A DNA stretch of 64,000 bases from CADEED01 sp963711635. Its GTDB lineage: Bacteria > Pseudomonadota > Gammaproteobacteria > Steroidobacterales > Steroidobacteraceae. Below are positions 1 through 8,410 of this stretch, in pieces (within the stretch, counting starts at the first letter, position 1; the number at the start of each line of letters is the position of its first letter). The notes beneath the pieces are model-generated. The model was given only the letters and a program-made list of their open reading frames with translations. It made no database searches and was not told the origin of the DNA. Position numbers and translations under genes: made by a program. The stretch lies in assembly GCA_963711635.1 (NCBI GenBank), contig CAVQEZ010000014.1:1-64000 (forward strand), given 5' to 3'.

Positions 1-245
1 GCGCTTCGAGTACAAGCTGACCGAGAAGGGCCTCGGCGCTCTATCCCGCCGTCGTGGCGATCATGCGCTGGGGCGACGAGCACCTGAGCGAGGAGGGCCC
101 GCCGGTCGTCCTGCGCCACAGCTGCGGCCACCTCGCCGACCCCGTGCTCGTCTGCGCGCAGTGCCGCGCGGAGCTCGACCCGCACGACGTCACGCCCGAG
201 CCCGCCGAGGCCAAGGTGGACGTTCCGGCGCTCGCCGGGCGCTAA
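1..245 (+). CDS. HxlR-type winged-helix regulator, C-terminal end (partial, frameshifted)
   Basis: Only the last ~80 residues lie in the window. The start reads RFEYKLTEKGLG; after a one-base shift near position 40 it continues LYPAVVAIMRWGDEHL, then HSCGHLADPVLVCAQCRAELDP. This matches the C-terminal half of HxlR-family DNA-binding proteins, in which the 'YxLTEKG' wing is followed by a helix containing 'W(G/A)DEH'. The frameshift is best explained by one extra base in GGCGCTCTAT. The stop is followed 30 bp later by a fumarase gene on the same strand. The family call is knowledge-based; no target can be inferred. Confidence 0.6.
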
Positions 246-275
246 GTTCAGTTCCGGAACCGACCGGAGGCGATC

Positions 276-1612
276 ATGAGCGTGCAGGACACCGAGCAGC
301 AGCTGTGGGGCGGCGAGACGGCGAAGGCCGTCGCCAACTTCCCCGTCTCGGGCGAGCGCGTGCCCGTCGCCGTGGTGCGCCAGCTCGGCCGGGTCAAGGG
401 CGCCGCCGCGCGCGTCAACGCCGACCTCGGCCTGCTCGACGCCGACGTCGCGCGAGCGATCGCCGCCGCCGCCGACGAGATCGCCCGCGGCGGCACGACG
501 CGCAGTTCCCGATCGACGTGTTCCAGACCGGCTCGGGCACGTCGTCGAACATGAACGCCAACGAGGTGATCGCGGCGCTCGCCGGCGAGGGCGTGCACCC
601 GAACGACCACGTGAACATGGGGCAGTCCTCCAACGACGTGTTCCCGTCCGCGGTCCACCTCGCCGCGCTCGACGAGGCGACGCAACCGGCTGCTGCCCGC
701 GCTCGAGCGGCTCGAGGCGTCGCTCGCCGCCAAGGCGGAGGCGTTCGCGGACATCGTCAAGGCCGGCCGCACGCACCTGATGGACGCCGTCCCGGTCACG
801 CTCGGCCAGGAGTTCTCCGGCTACGCCGCGCAGATCCGGCTCGGGCGCCGGCGCGTCGAGAACGCGCTGCCGCAGGTCGCGCAGATCCCGCTCGGCGGCA
901 CCGCGACCGGCACCGGGCTGAACACGCACCCGGAGTTCGCCGCCAAGGTGCGCGAGCGGCTCTCCGCCGAGCCTCGGGCTCGACGTGCGCGCGCCGGAGG
1001 ACCCGTTCGAGGCGCAGGGCAACCGCGACGCGCTGGTCGAGCTGTCGGGCGCGCTGAAGGTGATCGCGGTCTCGCTGACCAAGATCGCCAACGACCTGGC
1101 GATGATGGGCTCCGGCCCGCGCGCCGGCATCGGCGAGCTGTTCCTGCCCGAGCTGCAGAAGGGCTCCTCGATCATGCCGGGCAAGGTCAACCCGGTGATC
1201 CCGGAGGTCGTGCTGCAGGTGAGCGCGCAGGTGATCGGCAACGACACGGCGATCACCGTCGGCGGGCTCCAGGGCCAGTTCGAGCTCAACGTGCGCATCC
1301 CGCTGATCGCGCGCAACCTGCTCCAGTCGATCGCGCTGCTGACGTCGGCGAGCGAGCTGTTCGCGGAGAAGTGCGTCGACGGGATCGAGGCCAACCTCGC
1401 CGGCTGCGAGGCCTCGGCCGAGGGCACGCTCGCCGTCGCGACCGCGCTCAACCCGTTCATCGGCTACGACAAGGCGTCCGAGATCGTCAAGGACGCGTCG
1501 GCGAGCGGCCGCACGCTGCGCGAGGTCGCGCGCGAGCACGGCGTGGACGAGGCGACGCTCGACGCGGCGCTGGACCTGCGCAGGATCGCGGCGGGATCGT
1601 GCGGCCGGATGA
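276..1612 (+). CDS. fumC: Class II fumarate hydratase, frameshifted
   Basis: Cytosolic TCA-cycle enzyme interconverting fumarate and malate. The start ATG follows GGAGG by 5 bases. Collinear pieces in three frames give the whole family: an N-terminal helix region, QTGSGTSSNMNANE, NMGQSSNDVFPSA, GRTHLMDAVPVTLGQE, and the signature GSSIMPGKVNPVIPE with its catalytic serine loop, ending near TLDAALDLRRIAAG. Single-base shifts are needed near 490, 683, 970 and just before the end. The last would bring in the TGA that overlaps the next ATG (ATGA at 1609-1612). All signature residues survive, so sequencing error is more likely than gene decay. Assignment is firm; the exact end is inferred. Confidence 0.85.
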
Positions 1613-2439
1613 GCGCGGTCGGCACGGACGCCGACCTGCTGGGGCGGATCGAGGCGTACTACGACGCCGCGCCGCGCGCGGCCGCCGACGTCGAGGAGCA
1701 CGGCGCGCTGACGCTGTTCGTGTCGCGCATCCCGTGGCGCTTCTACGGGCGGCCGCGGCTCGGGCTCGGCGAGGACGTCGGCGCCGACGACGTCGCCGCC
1801 GTGCGCGCGCGCCAGCGCGAGCTGGGCGTGCGCGAGGCGTTCGAGTGGGTGCACGAGACGACGCCGTCGCTCGCGGGCGCCGCCGCGGCGGCGGGGCTCG
1901 AGGTCTGCAGGTGCCGCTGCTCGCGCTCGACGCGGGGGCGTGGGCGCCGCCGCCCGCGCCCGCCGGCGTCGACGGTGCGCATGCTCGGCGCCGACGACCG
2001 CGCGCTGCCCGGGCGCGCAGGCGGCGGTCGAGCTGGCCTTCGCGGCGGACGGCACGGCGCTCGGGCGACGCCGGCGCCCGAGGAGCGCGACCTCGCGGCC
2101 GCGAAGCTCGGCGACCTCGGCTTCCTGCGCGAGCGGCTGCGCCGCGGGCTGACCGCGATGGCGGTCGCCGAGCGACGCCGCGGACGGGGCCGTCGGCGCC
2201 GGGCTCGCACCAGCTCGTCGGCGACGTGACCGAGATCACCGGCGTCGGCACGCTGCCCGCCGCGCGCCGCCGCGGCATCGGCGCCGCCGTGACCGGCCGG
2301 CTCGTCGAGCACGCGCGCGAGCGCGGCGCCGAGCTCGTCTTCCTCTCCGCCGCCGACGACGCCGTCGCGCGCCTGTACGAGCGGCTCGGGTTCCGCCGCA
2401 TCGGCACCGCCTGCTTCGGCCGCGCCGCCGGAGGCATGA
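1609..2439 (+). CDS. GNAT-family N-acetyltransferase, frameshifted
   Basis: Begins MSAVGTDADLLGRIEAYYDAAPR at an ATG overlapping the presumed fumarase stop. The C-terminal part, in another frame, has the acetyl-CoA binding pattern of GNAT proteins: VTEITGVGTLPAARRRGIGAAVTGRLV (motif A, R/Q-x-x-G-x-G/A) and LYERLGFRRIGTACF (motif B). Shifts are needed near 1900, 2025-2070, 2190 and close to the end, where an ATGA at 2436-2439 would join it to the next gene. Substrate unknown. The N-terminal half resembles the extra domain of two-part actinobacterial GNATs, so it could be a didomain protein. Confidence 0.65.
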
Positions 2440-3360
2440 CCGCCGTACGCCGCCGAGCCGGCCGGGGCGCGGCCCCGCAGCTCGGCCGCGCGCCGCTCGT
2501 CGCGCTCGCCGGCGCGCTGACGATCGCCTTCTCGGCGATCCTCGTGCACCAGGCCGCCGTGCATCCGGCGACCGCGGCGGTCTACCGCTGCGCCTACGCG
2601 CGTGCCGCTGCTCGGCCTGCTCGCCTGGCGCGAGCGGCGCCGCTACGGCCCGCGCGCGGCCGGCCAGCAGCGGCTCGCGCTGGTCGCCGGCCTGTTCTTC
2701 GCCGCCGACCTGATCTTCTGGCACCAGGCGATCGCCGACGTCGGCGCCGGGCTCGCGACGGTGCTCGGGAACCTGCAGGTCGTGATCGTCCCGTTCGCCG
2801 CGTGGGCGGTGCTGGCCGAGGCGCCCGGCCGGCGGATCCTCGCCGCGCTGCCGCTGACGCTGATCGGCGTCGTGCTGATCTCCGGCGCGCTGGAGGACGG
2901 CGCGTACGGCGCGCATCCGCTGCGCGGCGTGCTGTTCGGCGCGCTGACGGGCGTCGCCTACGCCGGCTTCATCCTGATCCTGCGCCACGGCAACGAGGAC
3001 CTGCGGCGGCCCGCCGGCCCGCTGTTCGACGCGACCTGGGTGGCCGCGCTCGCGTCGCTGGCCGCCGCGCTCGCGCTCGGCGTCGGACGACCTCGCGCCC
3101 GGCGTGGCCGTCCGCGGCGTGGCTCGTCGTGCCTCGCGCTCACGCTCGCAGGTGCTCGGCTGGCTGCTGATCTCGATCTCGCTGCCGCGCCTGCCGGCGG
3201 CGCTCACGTCGATGATCCTCACGATCCAGCCGGTCGGCTCGGTCGTGCTGGGGATCGTGCTGCTCGGCGAGGAGCCGAGCGCGCTCCAGCTGCGGGCGCG
3301 CTCTGCATCCTCGCCGGGCTCGTGTCGATCGCGACGCGCCGGCGCGCGCCGGCGGGCTAG
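2436..3360 (+). CDS. EamA/DMT-family membrane transporter, frameshifted
   Basis: Inner-membrane drug/metabolite exporter of the EamA type, expected to have ten helices. Visible parts are LVALAGALTIAFSAILVHQA, ADLIFWHQAIADVGAGLATVLGNLQVV (typical first EamA repeat), FGALTGVAYAGFILILR, and in the second repeat LISISLPRLPAALTSMILTIQPVGSVVLGIVLLGEEP. The last piece is the conserved end of the family, where 'L.P...V.......GE' is characteristic. Shifts are needed near 2600, 3090 and 3300. The ORF ends ATRRRAPAG-stop at 3358-3360 and converges with the MetE-like gene, whose stop overlaps it. Transported compound unknown. Confidence 0.75.
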
Positions 3361-4516
3361 GCGCCGGCGGGCACCGCGCCCAGCTCGGCGCGGGCGAGCT
3401 CCGCCCCCGCGAGCCGCGCGGCGATCTTCTGCATCGCGATGTCGCGCGCGAAGTCGGGCGAGCCGTGCTTCGGCTTGACGTCGCGGCTGAACGGCGAGAA
3501 GCCGCAGTCGTCCGTCGCGCCGAGCCGCTCGACCGGGATGTGCTGCGCGGCGGCCAGCAGCTGGTCGCGGACCTCCTCGGCCGTCTCCACGCGCGGGTCG
3601 AGCGGGTTGATGACGCCCATGAAGCACACCTGCGCCACGCCGTTCGCGTCCTCGCGGCTGTACTCGCCGCAGAGCCGGTAGACCTCCTCGCGGTCGTCCT
3701 CGCTCGAGCACTGGATCAGGAAGTAGCCCGCGTTGAGCTGGAACATCTTGCTCAGCAGCTTCTCGTACGGGCACGTCCTTGGAGTGCACGGAGTCGCAGT
3801 CGCCGCCCGGGCAGGTGTGGACGCCGATGTTCATGCGCTCCTCGGCGCTGAAGCGGTCGATCACGCGGTTGTTGAGGTCGATGAAGTCCTGCAGCATGTC
3901 CGCGCCGGTCCACGGGTTGCGCGAGTCGTTCTTGTTCGCGAGCCGGCCCTCGGTGAAGTCGATCGAGACGCGCACCGCGCCGGCGTCGAAGCACTGGCGG
4001 ATGTCCTTCTCGCACTCGTCGCACAGGTCGCTCAGGAACTGCTCGCGCGAGTAGCCGGGGATCTCGCCCTCGAGCGGGTGCAGCAGCATCAGCATCGACG
4101 GCGCGATGACCGCCTGCTTGACCGGGTGCGTGGCGATCGCGCGGTTCTTCTCGACGAACTCCGAGGCGAACGTCTTGTAGCGCGAACGGGCCGCCGGTGA
4201 GCCGCGGGAGCTGGCGGTGGTGGCCGTCGTCGAAGATCGCGAAGTACTGCCCGTCGCCGGCGAGGTTGTCGGCCAGGCCGGTGCCGGCGAGCGTGTCCGT
4301 GATCGGGTAGGTCGCGAAGCTCGACTCGCGCTGCTCGCCGTCGGTGACGATCGGCTCGCCGACCTCCTCGAGCCGCCGGATCGAGTCCTCGGCGGCGGCG
4401 TCCTGCTCCGCCTTGAGGTCCTCCCAGCTGATCTTGCCCTCGTCGTAGTCGGCGTAGGCCTCCTGCAGCTTCATCGGACGCGGCAGCGACCCGACGAGCT
4501 CGGTGGGAATCGACAT
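3357..4516 (-). CDS. Cobalamin-independent methionine synthase-like (MetE C-terminal domain) protein, frameshifted
   Basis: Single-domain member, about 385 aa, of the UROD/MetE C-terminal superfamily, i.e. a methyl or alkyl transferase using a zinc-bound thiol. The start MSIPTELVGSLPRP follows GAGGGAG; TELVGS-PRP is the usual opening of short MetE-like proteins. Later come HPLEGEIPGYSREQFLSDLCDE, the strand VRVSIDFTEGRLANKND, NIGVHTCPGGDCDSVHSKD (His and Cys in zinc-ligand positions) and ERLGATDDCGFSPFSRD (conserved late Cys). Shifts are needed near 4190 and 3765. Short relatives include archaeal-type core methionine synthases and epoxyalkane:CoM transferases, so the substrate is open. Confidence 0.7.
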
Positions 4517-4550
4517 GCTGCTCCCTCTCTCCCGACTAGACGGACTTGTC

Positions 4551-4900
4551 TCTCTCACCCTATGCCCGGCGTCAAGCGCCGGCACCTCGAGCAGATAGGC
4601 GACCATCACGTCGGTCGCCGTCGAGCTGCAGGTGGTAGGCGTCGGAGCGCTGCTCGACGCGCTCGATCTGCTCGCGCTTGTCCTCGAACAGCGTGCGTGA
4701 ACTCGAAGAACGCGAAGTCGGCGACGCGCGCGCCGAAGCCGCGCTCGGCGAGCTGCTCGGCGGTGCGCTCCTGCCCGATGATCGAGAGCTGCATGACGTA
4801 GGCGACGCCGTCGTCGGCGAGCGCCTCGGGCAGCTTCGCGATCAGGTGGTCGATCAGGTTGCGGCCCCAGTAGTCCAGCGGCCGGTGCGTCGTGACCTGC
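4551..4900 (-). CDS. SAM-dependent methyltransferase, C-terminal fragment cut at the contig junction
   Basis: The minus strand reads THRPLDYWGRNLIDHLIAKL, then ALADDGVAYVMQLSIIGQERTAEQLAERGFGARVADFAFFEF. After a shift near 4690 it continues with a helix FEDKREQIERVE, and finally DVMVAYLLEVPAL. This looks like the C-terminal strands of a class I (Rossmann) methyltransferase, in which a 'D.w...LI..l...L...G' segment is followed by a VMVAYLLEV end. The N-terminal SAM-binding half is missing because sequence character changes at about 4,890-4,910. It lies just upstream of the MetE-like gene and may share its operon. Family call is moderate; substrate unknown. Confidence 0.5.
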
Positions 4901-4910
4901 TTTATCGATC
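4890..4910. other. Putative assembly junction between two genomes
   Basis: To the left, codons are almost all G/C-ending and the genes are actinobacterial in type. To the right (TTTATCGATCTTGATTGC and onward) AT content rises at once and the genes are gammaproteobacterial. The methyltransferase reading frame on the left and a short minus-strand frame on the right (starting GTG at 5008) both run into this point and stop making sense. No transposon end, integrase, tRNA or direct repeat is visible here, which favours chimeric assembly over a natural integration. Confidence 0.6.
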
Positions 4911-5008
4911 TTGATTGCTTCAGCGATGCCATCGTGCTGGTCCGATTCGACCAACAAGTCCGCGACATTCTGAAGCGACCAATTGTCTGTGATCAGAGTA
5001 CCACCCAC
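4906..5008 (-). pseudogene. 5' fragment of an unidentified gene, cut at the junction
   Basis: A minus-strand frame starts at GTG (5008) and reads GGTLITDNWSLQNVADLLVE then SDQHDGIAEAIKID before reaching the junction. Its codon use matches the gammaproteobacterial part of the window. I do not recognise the protein. It may be the true N-terminus of a gene whose remainder lies elsewhere in the real genome, or a chance frame. The 144 bases between here and 5153 hold nothing I can identify. Confidence 0.25.
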
Positions 5009-5152
5009 GGGTTCGCTCCAATGTTGAGGACGGCATGCCTTTAGCTAGCTTGCCTGCATTTTGAGCGAGGAGCTACCGTTGGGAGGGGGCGGCTCTTTGC
5101 CTCGGGGATCGATTCACACAAGGCGTGGAACTCAGTCGGTATGCTCGCGCCA

Positions 5153-5465
5153 ATGAACGAGCGTGTCACTCCCGACGGTCGATACTTCGTGGTTCGCGGC
5201 CGGCTATGGCGTCGCGCGAATCCCAACCTCCCGGCCGAAAAGCGCGATGCTCTGGTACGCGAGCTCATGGCCGCGCGACGTGCGGTCAAGGCAGCACTCA
5301 CATCCGGCAGCACGGAAGAACTGGCGCTGGCGCGCAAGGCCGTAGACACCGCCAAGATCGCACTCGGTGAGCGCGCGACCGGTCTGGTGGACGGACGGCG
5401 CGCCAGACTTGAATCGCCACAAGGTCAGCGGCTCTCCGTATGCGGAGTGGTGGGCGAAGGAATGA
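5153..5465 (+). CDS. Conserved small protein (about 103 aa), frameshifted
   Basis: Reads MNERVTPDGRYFVVRGRLWR, then ANPNLPAEKRDALVRELMAA and a charged helix ending DTAKIALGER. One extra base near 5376 moves the frame to PVWWTDGAPDLNRHKVSGSP and YAEWWAKE-stop. The restored ending is typical of a widespread proteobacterial family of unknown function whose members carry 'GPVWW.DGAPD.NRH...NTPYA.W'. The match between the two frames makes a real gene with one indel very likely. An in-frame ATG exists at 5141, but MNERVTPDGRY is the usual start. It runs toward the beta-lactamase-like gene and stops 10 bp from its end. Confidence 0.7.
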
Positions 5466-5474
5466 CAAGATGCC

Positions 5475-6647
5475 CTATCTAGCCGCCACCTCTGCAATCC
5501 TCGTCGCCAGCGTCTCATTGATCGCGCGCCCACCCAGATTCGTCATGAGCGCAACGCAGACTTGGCTGTGCGGATACCAGTACAGCAGTGCGGTTGTTCC
5601 GCTCTGGCCCCCGGTGTGAAACCAGGCCCGCGCGCCGTCGAGGGGCCCGACCATCACGCCGATCCCATAGTAGTAGTTCGGAAAGCCCATGGGATTCGGG
5701 GCGGGTGATCCATCCTTGAGCATGGGTCGCTGGACCATCTGGTCGCGCGTGGCGGGCTTCACTATCTCGCCTCGTGCAAATTTGACGGCAAATCTGGCAA
5801 GGTCTTCACTCGTGGCGAGCCAGCCGCCGGCCGGCAGGTTCTCGCTGACATCCCGAATTCGGCTCTCAAGAACGTGCCGTCGGGTCCACGGCTGTAACCC
5901 GCAACGCGGTGCAGCACGATGGCGCGCGCATCGTCGTGCACGATGGAACTCATGCCGGCAGGAGCAAAGACGAGATCTCGCATGAGCTGCCGGTACGGCA
6001 TCTGCGCCGCGCCTTCCAACACACACCCCAGCAACCGATAGCCGAGCGAGCTGTAGTGCGACTTCGTGCCGGGCTCGAACAGCAACGAATCGTCCTTGAA
6101 GATGGCAAGCGGCCCGGCCATGTCGGTGTAGCGCACGAATTGCCCGGCCCGCTCGCGTTCGATTCGCGTTTCCAGTGAGGCGCGTTCTGCGTCGGTCTCC
6201 TTCCTTTCTCCGTTGTCGCCGTAGTAGTGGCGCACGCCAGCGAGATGCGACAGCAACTGTCGCGCCGTCACGGCCCAGGCCTTGGTGGGAAATTGCGGGC
6301 AGTATCTTTGTACGGGTGCGTCGAGGTCGAGCTTGCCCTCTTCGACCAGGCGCATTGCGGCCGTCGCGGTGAACCATTTGCCGATCGATGCCGTTCTGAG
6401 CATGCTTTGGGTCGTCGCCGGGAACTTGCTGCTCGAGGTCGGCCATGCCGAATGCCGCACTCCAGATCCTGCCATCTCTAACAACCGCCACCGAAAGCGC
6501 GGGTAGGTGGCTGGACTCTCGTGCCTCGCGCGCGATCTCAGAAATTTCCTCGATTTGTTTGGCAGAAAGCCCCTCGGTCGAAGCGGCGGCCGCAGAGCCA
6601 AGCAATGCCATGGACATGCCGATGAGCTGCGCAATACCTTTCTGCAC
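5475..6647 (-). CDS. Class C beta-lactamase-type serine hydrolase, secreted, frameshifted
   Basis: Periplasmic serine hydrolase of the beta-lactamase/penicillin-binding transpeptidase-like fold. The GTG start follows GGAGGC; residues 1-22 form a signal peptide (LIGMSMALLGSAAAAS). Three active-site motifs are present: SxxK in TASIGKWFT (about residue 87), YSS in SHYSSLGYRLLG (about 199) and HTGG in WFHTGGQSGT (about 345). Two compensating shifts, near 6420 and 5860, take the middle part into another frame and back. About 390 aa, normal for the family. Such proteins are often esterases or D-amino-peptidases rather than resistance enzymes, so no antibiotic substrate should be assumed. Confidence 0.8.
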   Translation of the reverse strand: MQKGIAQLIGMSMALLGSAAAASTEGLSAKQIEEISEIAREARESSHLPALSVAVVRDGRIWSAAFGMADLEQQVPGDDPKHAQNGIDRQMVHRDGRNAPGRRGQARPRRTRTKILPAISHQGLGRDGATVAVASRWRAPLLRRQRRKEGDRRRTRLTGNANRTRAGRAIRALHRHGRAACHLQGRFVAVRARHEVALQLARLSVAGVCVGRRGADAVPAAHARSRLCSCRHEFHRARRCARHRAAPRCGLQPWTRRHVLESRIRDVSENLPAGGWLATSEDLARFAVKFARGEIVKPATRDQMVQRPMLKDGSPAPNPMGFPNYYYGIGVMVGPLDGARAWFHTGGQSGTTALLYWYPHSQVCVALMTNLGGRAINETLATRIAEVAAR

Positions 6648-6783
6648 GACCGCCTCCTATTCAAAGTAGGACGTGCGGCGGTGTCCGAAGGTTTGAATCT
6701 CACTCTCTCCAGGGCACGCGCGAATTCAGGCCGGCGGGCATATGCTCACTGCCACGACCCTATAAAGAAGGCCAAGTCCAGCT

Positions 6784-7735
6784 ATGTCCACCTCCCGCAT
6801 CATTTCCGTCGTCGGCGCCACGGGCGCCCAGGGCGGTGGTCTCGTCCGCGCCATCCTCGCCGATCCTGCGAGCGGCTTTCGGGCGCGCGCCATCACGCGC
6901 AAGGCGAGCGGCGACAAGGCCGCGGAATTGCGCAAGCTTGGCGCCGAAGTGGTCGAAGCGGATCTCGACGACGAAGCCTCGCTCGCAAGAGCCTTCGAAG
7001 GCGCCTACGGCGCGTACTGCGTCACAAACTACTGGGAACACTTCAAGCCGGCCAAAGAGGTGAGCCAGGCGCGCAACATGGCGCAGGCCGCAAAGGCGGC
7101 GAAGCTGCAACACGTGATCTGGTCGACGCTCGAAGACACGCGCAAGCGCGTGCCGCTCTCGGATCCGCGCATGCCGACGCTCATGGAGAAGTACAAGGTG
7201 CCGCACTTCGACGCGAAGGGCGAGGCGGACGCACTGTTCGCCGAGGCGGGCGTGCCGACTACCTACCTGCTCACGGCGTTCTACTGGGAAAACTTCATCT
7301 ACTTCGGCATGGGGCCGAAGAAGGGGCCGGACGGCAAGTTCGCGCTCACGCTGCCGATGGGCCAGGCAAAATTGTCGGGCATCGCGGCCGAAGACATCGG
7401 CAAGTGCGCGTATGGCATCTTCAAGCAAGGCGGGCGGTGGATAGGCCAGCGAGTCGGCATCGCTGGGCGATCACCTGACGGGCGCGCAGCTGGCGGCCGA
7501 GATGTCCAAGGCGCTCGGCAAGGAGGTCGCTTACAACGCGGTGACCCCCGCGATGTATCGCGGCTTCGGGTTCCCGGGCGCGGATGACCTCGGCAACATG
7601 TTCCAGTACTACGCGGAATTCGAGCAGGAGTTCGTGGCCGCGCGCAATCTCGACACCGCGCGCTCGCTGAACCCGGACTTGCTCAGCTTCAAGGCGTGGT
7701 TGGCCAAATACGGCAGCCGCATTCCGCTCGAGTGA
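6784..7735 (+). CDS. NmrA-like NAD(P)-binding protein, frameshifted
   Basis: Atypical short-chain dehydrogenase of the NmrA/HSCARG type, about 317 aa. The N-terminal Rossmann motif is ISVVGATGAQGGGLVRAIL (GxxGxxG), followed by ARAITRKASGDKA, where an Arg selects NADP, and VVEADLDDEASL. The substrate-domain segment TTYLLTAFYWENFIYFGMG is typical. A shift near 7465 moves the frame before HLTGAQLAAEMSKALGKEV, the conserved 'GPLTGAELA' helix of these proteins. Many members are redox sensors or quinone/NADPH-binding proteins without a proven reaction. It is convergent with the small secreted-protein gene, with a palindrome between them. Confidence 0.75.
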
Positions 7736-7766
7736 GGGATTGCCGCGGCAGCCGGACGCGCGTCAT

Positions 7767-7801
7767 GACGTTCCCGCTGGAACGTCCGCGCGCCTTCCGC
7801 G
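7767..7801. repeat. Palindrome copy 1 with 15-bp tail (35-bp direct repeat, copy A)
   Basis: Bases 7767-7786 are GACGTTCCCGCTGGAACGTC: 8-bp arms GACGTTCC/GGAACGTC around CGCT. The next 15 bases (CGCGCGCCTTCCGCG) recur after copy 2 with one mismatch. It lies between two convergent stop codons (NmrA at 7735, secreted protein at 7802) and could work as a transcription terminator, but there is no T tract. See the other five copies at 8359, 9061, 9733, 14843 and 29909. Confidence 0.8.
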
Positions 7802-8245
7802 CTATCTAGACACGAGCTGGCAGTTCTCGTAGCTCGGTGCGGGGGTATTGAGGGCGTCTGTCGGCGGGCAGACGGTGCGATAGCTTAGCGAATCGTCCTC
7901 TACACCAAGCGCGGTATCCACGAGCATGTCGATGAGCGCAGGTATGGGGCCATCGGATTCTGGCGGCGCAGTCGGGCGGCGTGGAGCAGGGCTTTTCGCA
8001 GGCTGCGCAATGTCTGGCGGCACGTATTTGATCGTTATATCGGGCTCGCGCTTGACAGACTTCTCTTCAGAAATCCGGATCGGCACGGATTGCGCAGCTG
8101 CTGTGTCACGCACGATCTTCTTTATCGAATCACTGCTCAGGTCGAATGACTGAGGCGTGGGCGTCGGCTCATCGGCCGCGGGTTCCTGTGACCAGGCGAG
8201 GGAAACGAACGTAACGCCTAGCAACAGCAATGAACGTGAGGTCAT
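7802..8245 (-). CDS. Small secreted protein of unknown function
   Basis: 147 aa. I chose the ATG at 8245 because MTSRSLLLLGVTFVSLAWSQ is a good signal peptide; an upstream in-frame start adds only 12 residues. The mature part is acidic and proline-rich (EPAADEPTPTPQSFDLSSDS), has a helix IKKIVRDTAAAQSVPIRIS, a basic proline stretch and two late cysteines (TVCPP, YENCQ) that could form a disulfide. No family recognised. The gene is enclosed by the 35-bp direct repeats at 7767-7801 and 8359-8393, so it may be part of a small mobile or duplicated unit. Confidence 0.65.
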   Translation of the reverse strand: MTSRSLLLLGVTFVSLAWSQEPAADEPTPTPQSFDLSSDSIKKIVRDTAAAQSVPIRISEEKSVKREPDITIKYVPPDIAQPAKSPAPRRPTAPPESDGPIPALIDMLVDTALGVEDDSLSYRTVCPPTDALNTPAPSYENCQLVSR

Positions 8246-8358
8246 GGCGGCGACACTACGCCCGCAGCCACCGCGCAACAAGGAAATCCACGCCGATATC
8301 TCACATCGGACACATTCAGGTTCCGTTCAGAATCACGACTGAATGCGCGGCCTATTCA

Positions 8359-8393
8359 GACGTTCCCGCTGGAACGTCCTCGCGCCTTCCGCG
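8359..8393. repeat. Palindrome copy 2 with 15-bp tail (35-bp direct repeat, copy B)
   Basis: Bases 8359-8378 are identical to copy 1 (GACGTTCCCGCTGGAACGTC), and the following CTCGCGCCTTCCGCG differs from copy 1 at one base. Same orientation as copy 1, 592 bp away. It lies between the start of the small secreted gene and the stop of the DUF222-HNH gene. Confidence 0.8.
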
Positions 8394-8410
8394 ACCGCTG
8401 AATCATCACG

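Noticed and set aside
2236..4095. Long minus-strand frame of 619 codons
   Set aside because: Its first part is the MetE-like gene read correctly, but the continuation through the transporter and acetyltransferase region is an arginine-rich antisense shadow caused by very high GC.
5475..6647. Beta-lactamase-like gene as an antibiotic resistance gene
   Set aside because: The SxxK/YxN-type/HTG motifs define the fold, but most secreted proteins of this type are esterases or peptidases; nothing here indicates lactam specificity.
7767..7786. Palindromes as LexA/SOS boxes or simple terminators
   Set aside because: The arm order GTTCC-N4-GGAAC does not match known LexA boxes, one copy is inside a coding region, and none has a T tract. 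A terminator role for copy 1 alone remains possible.
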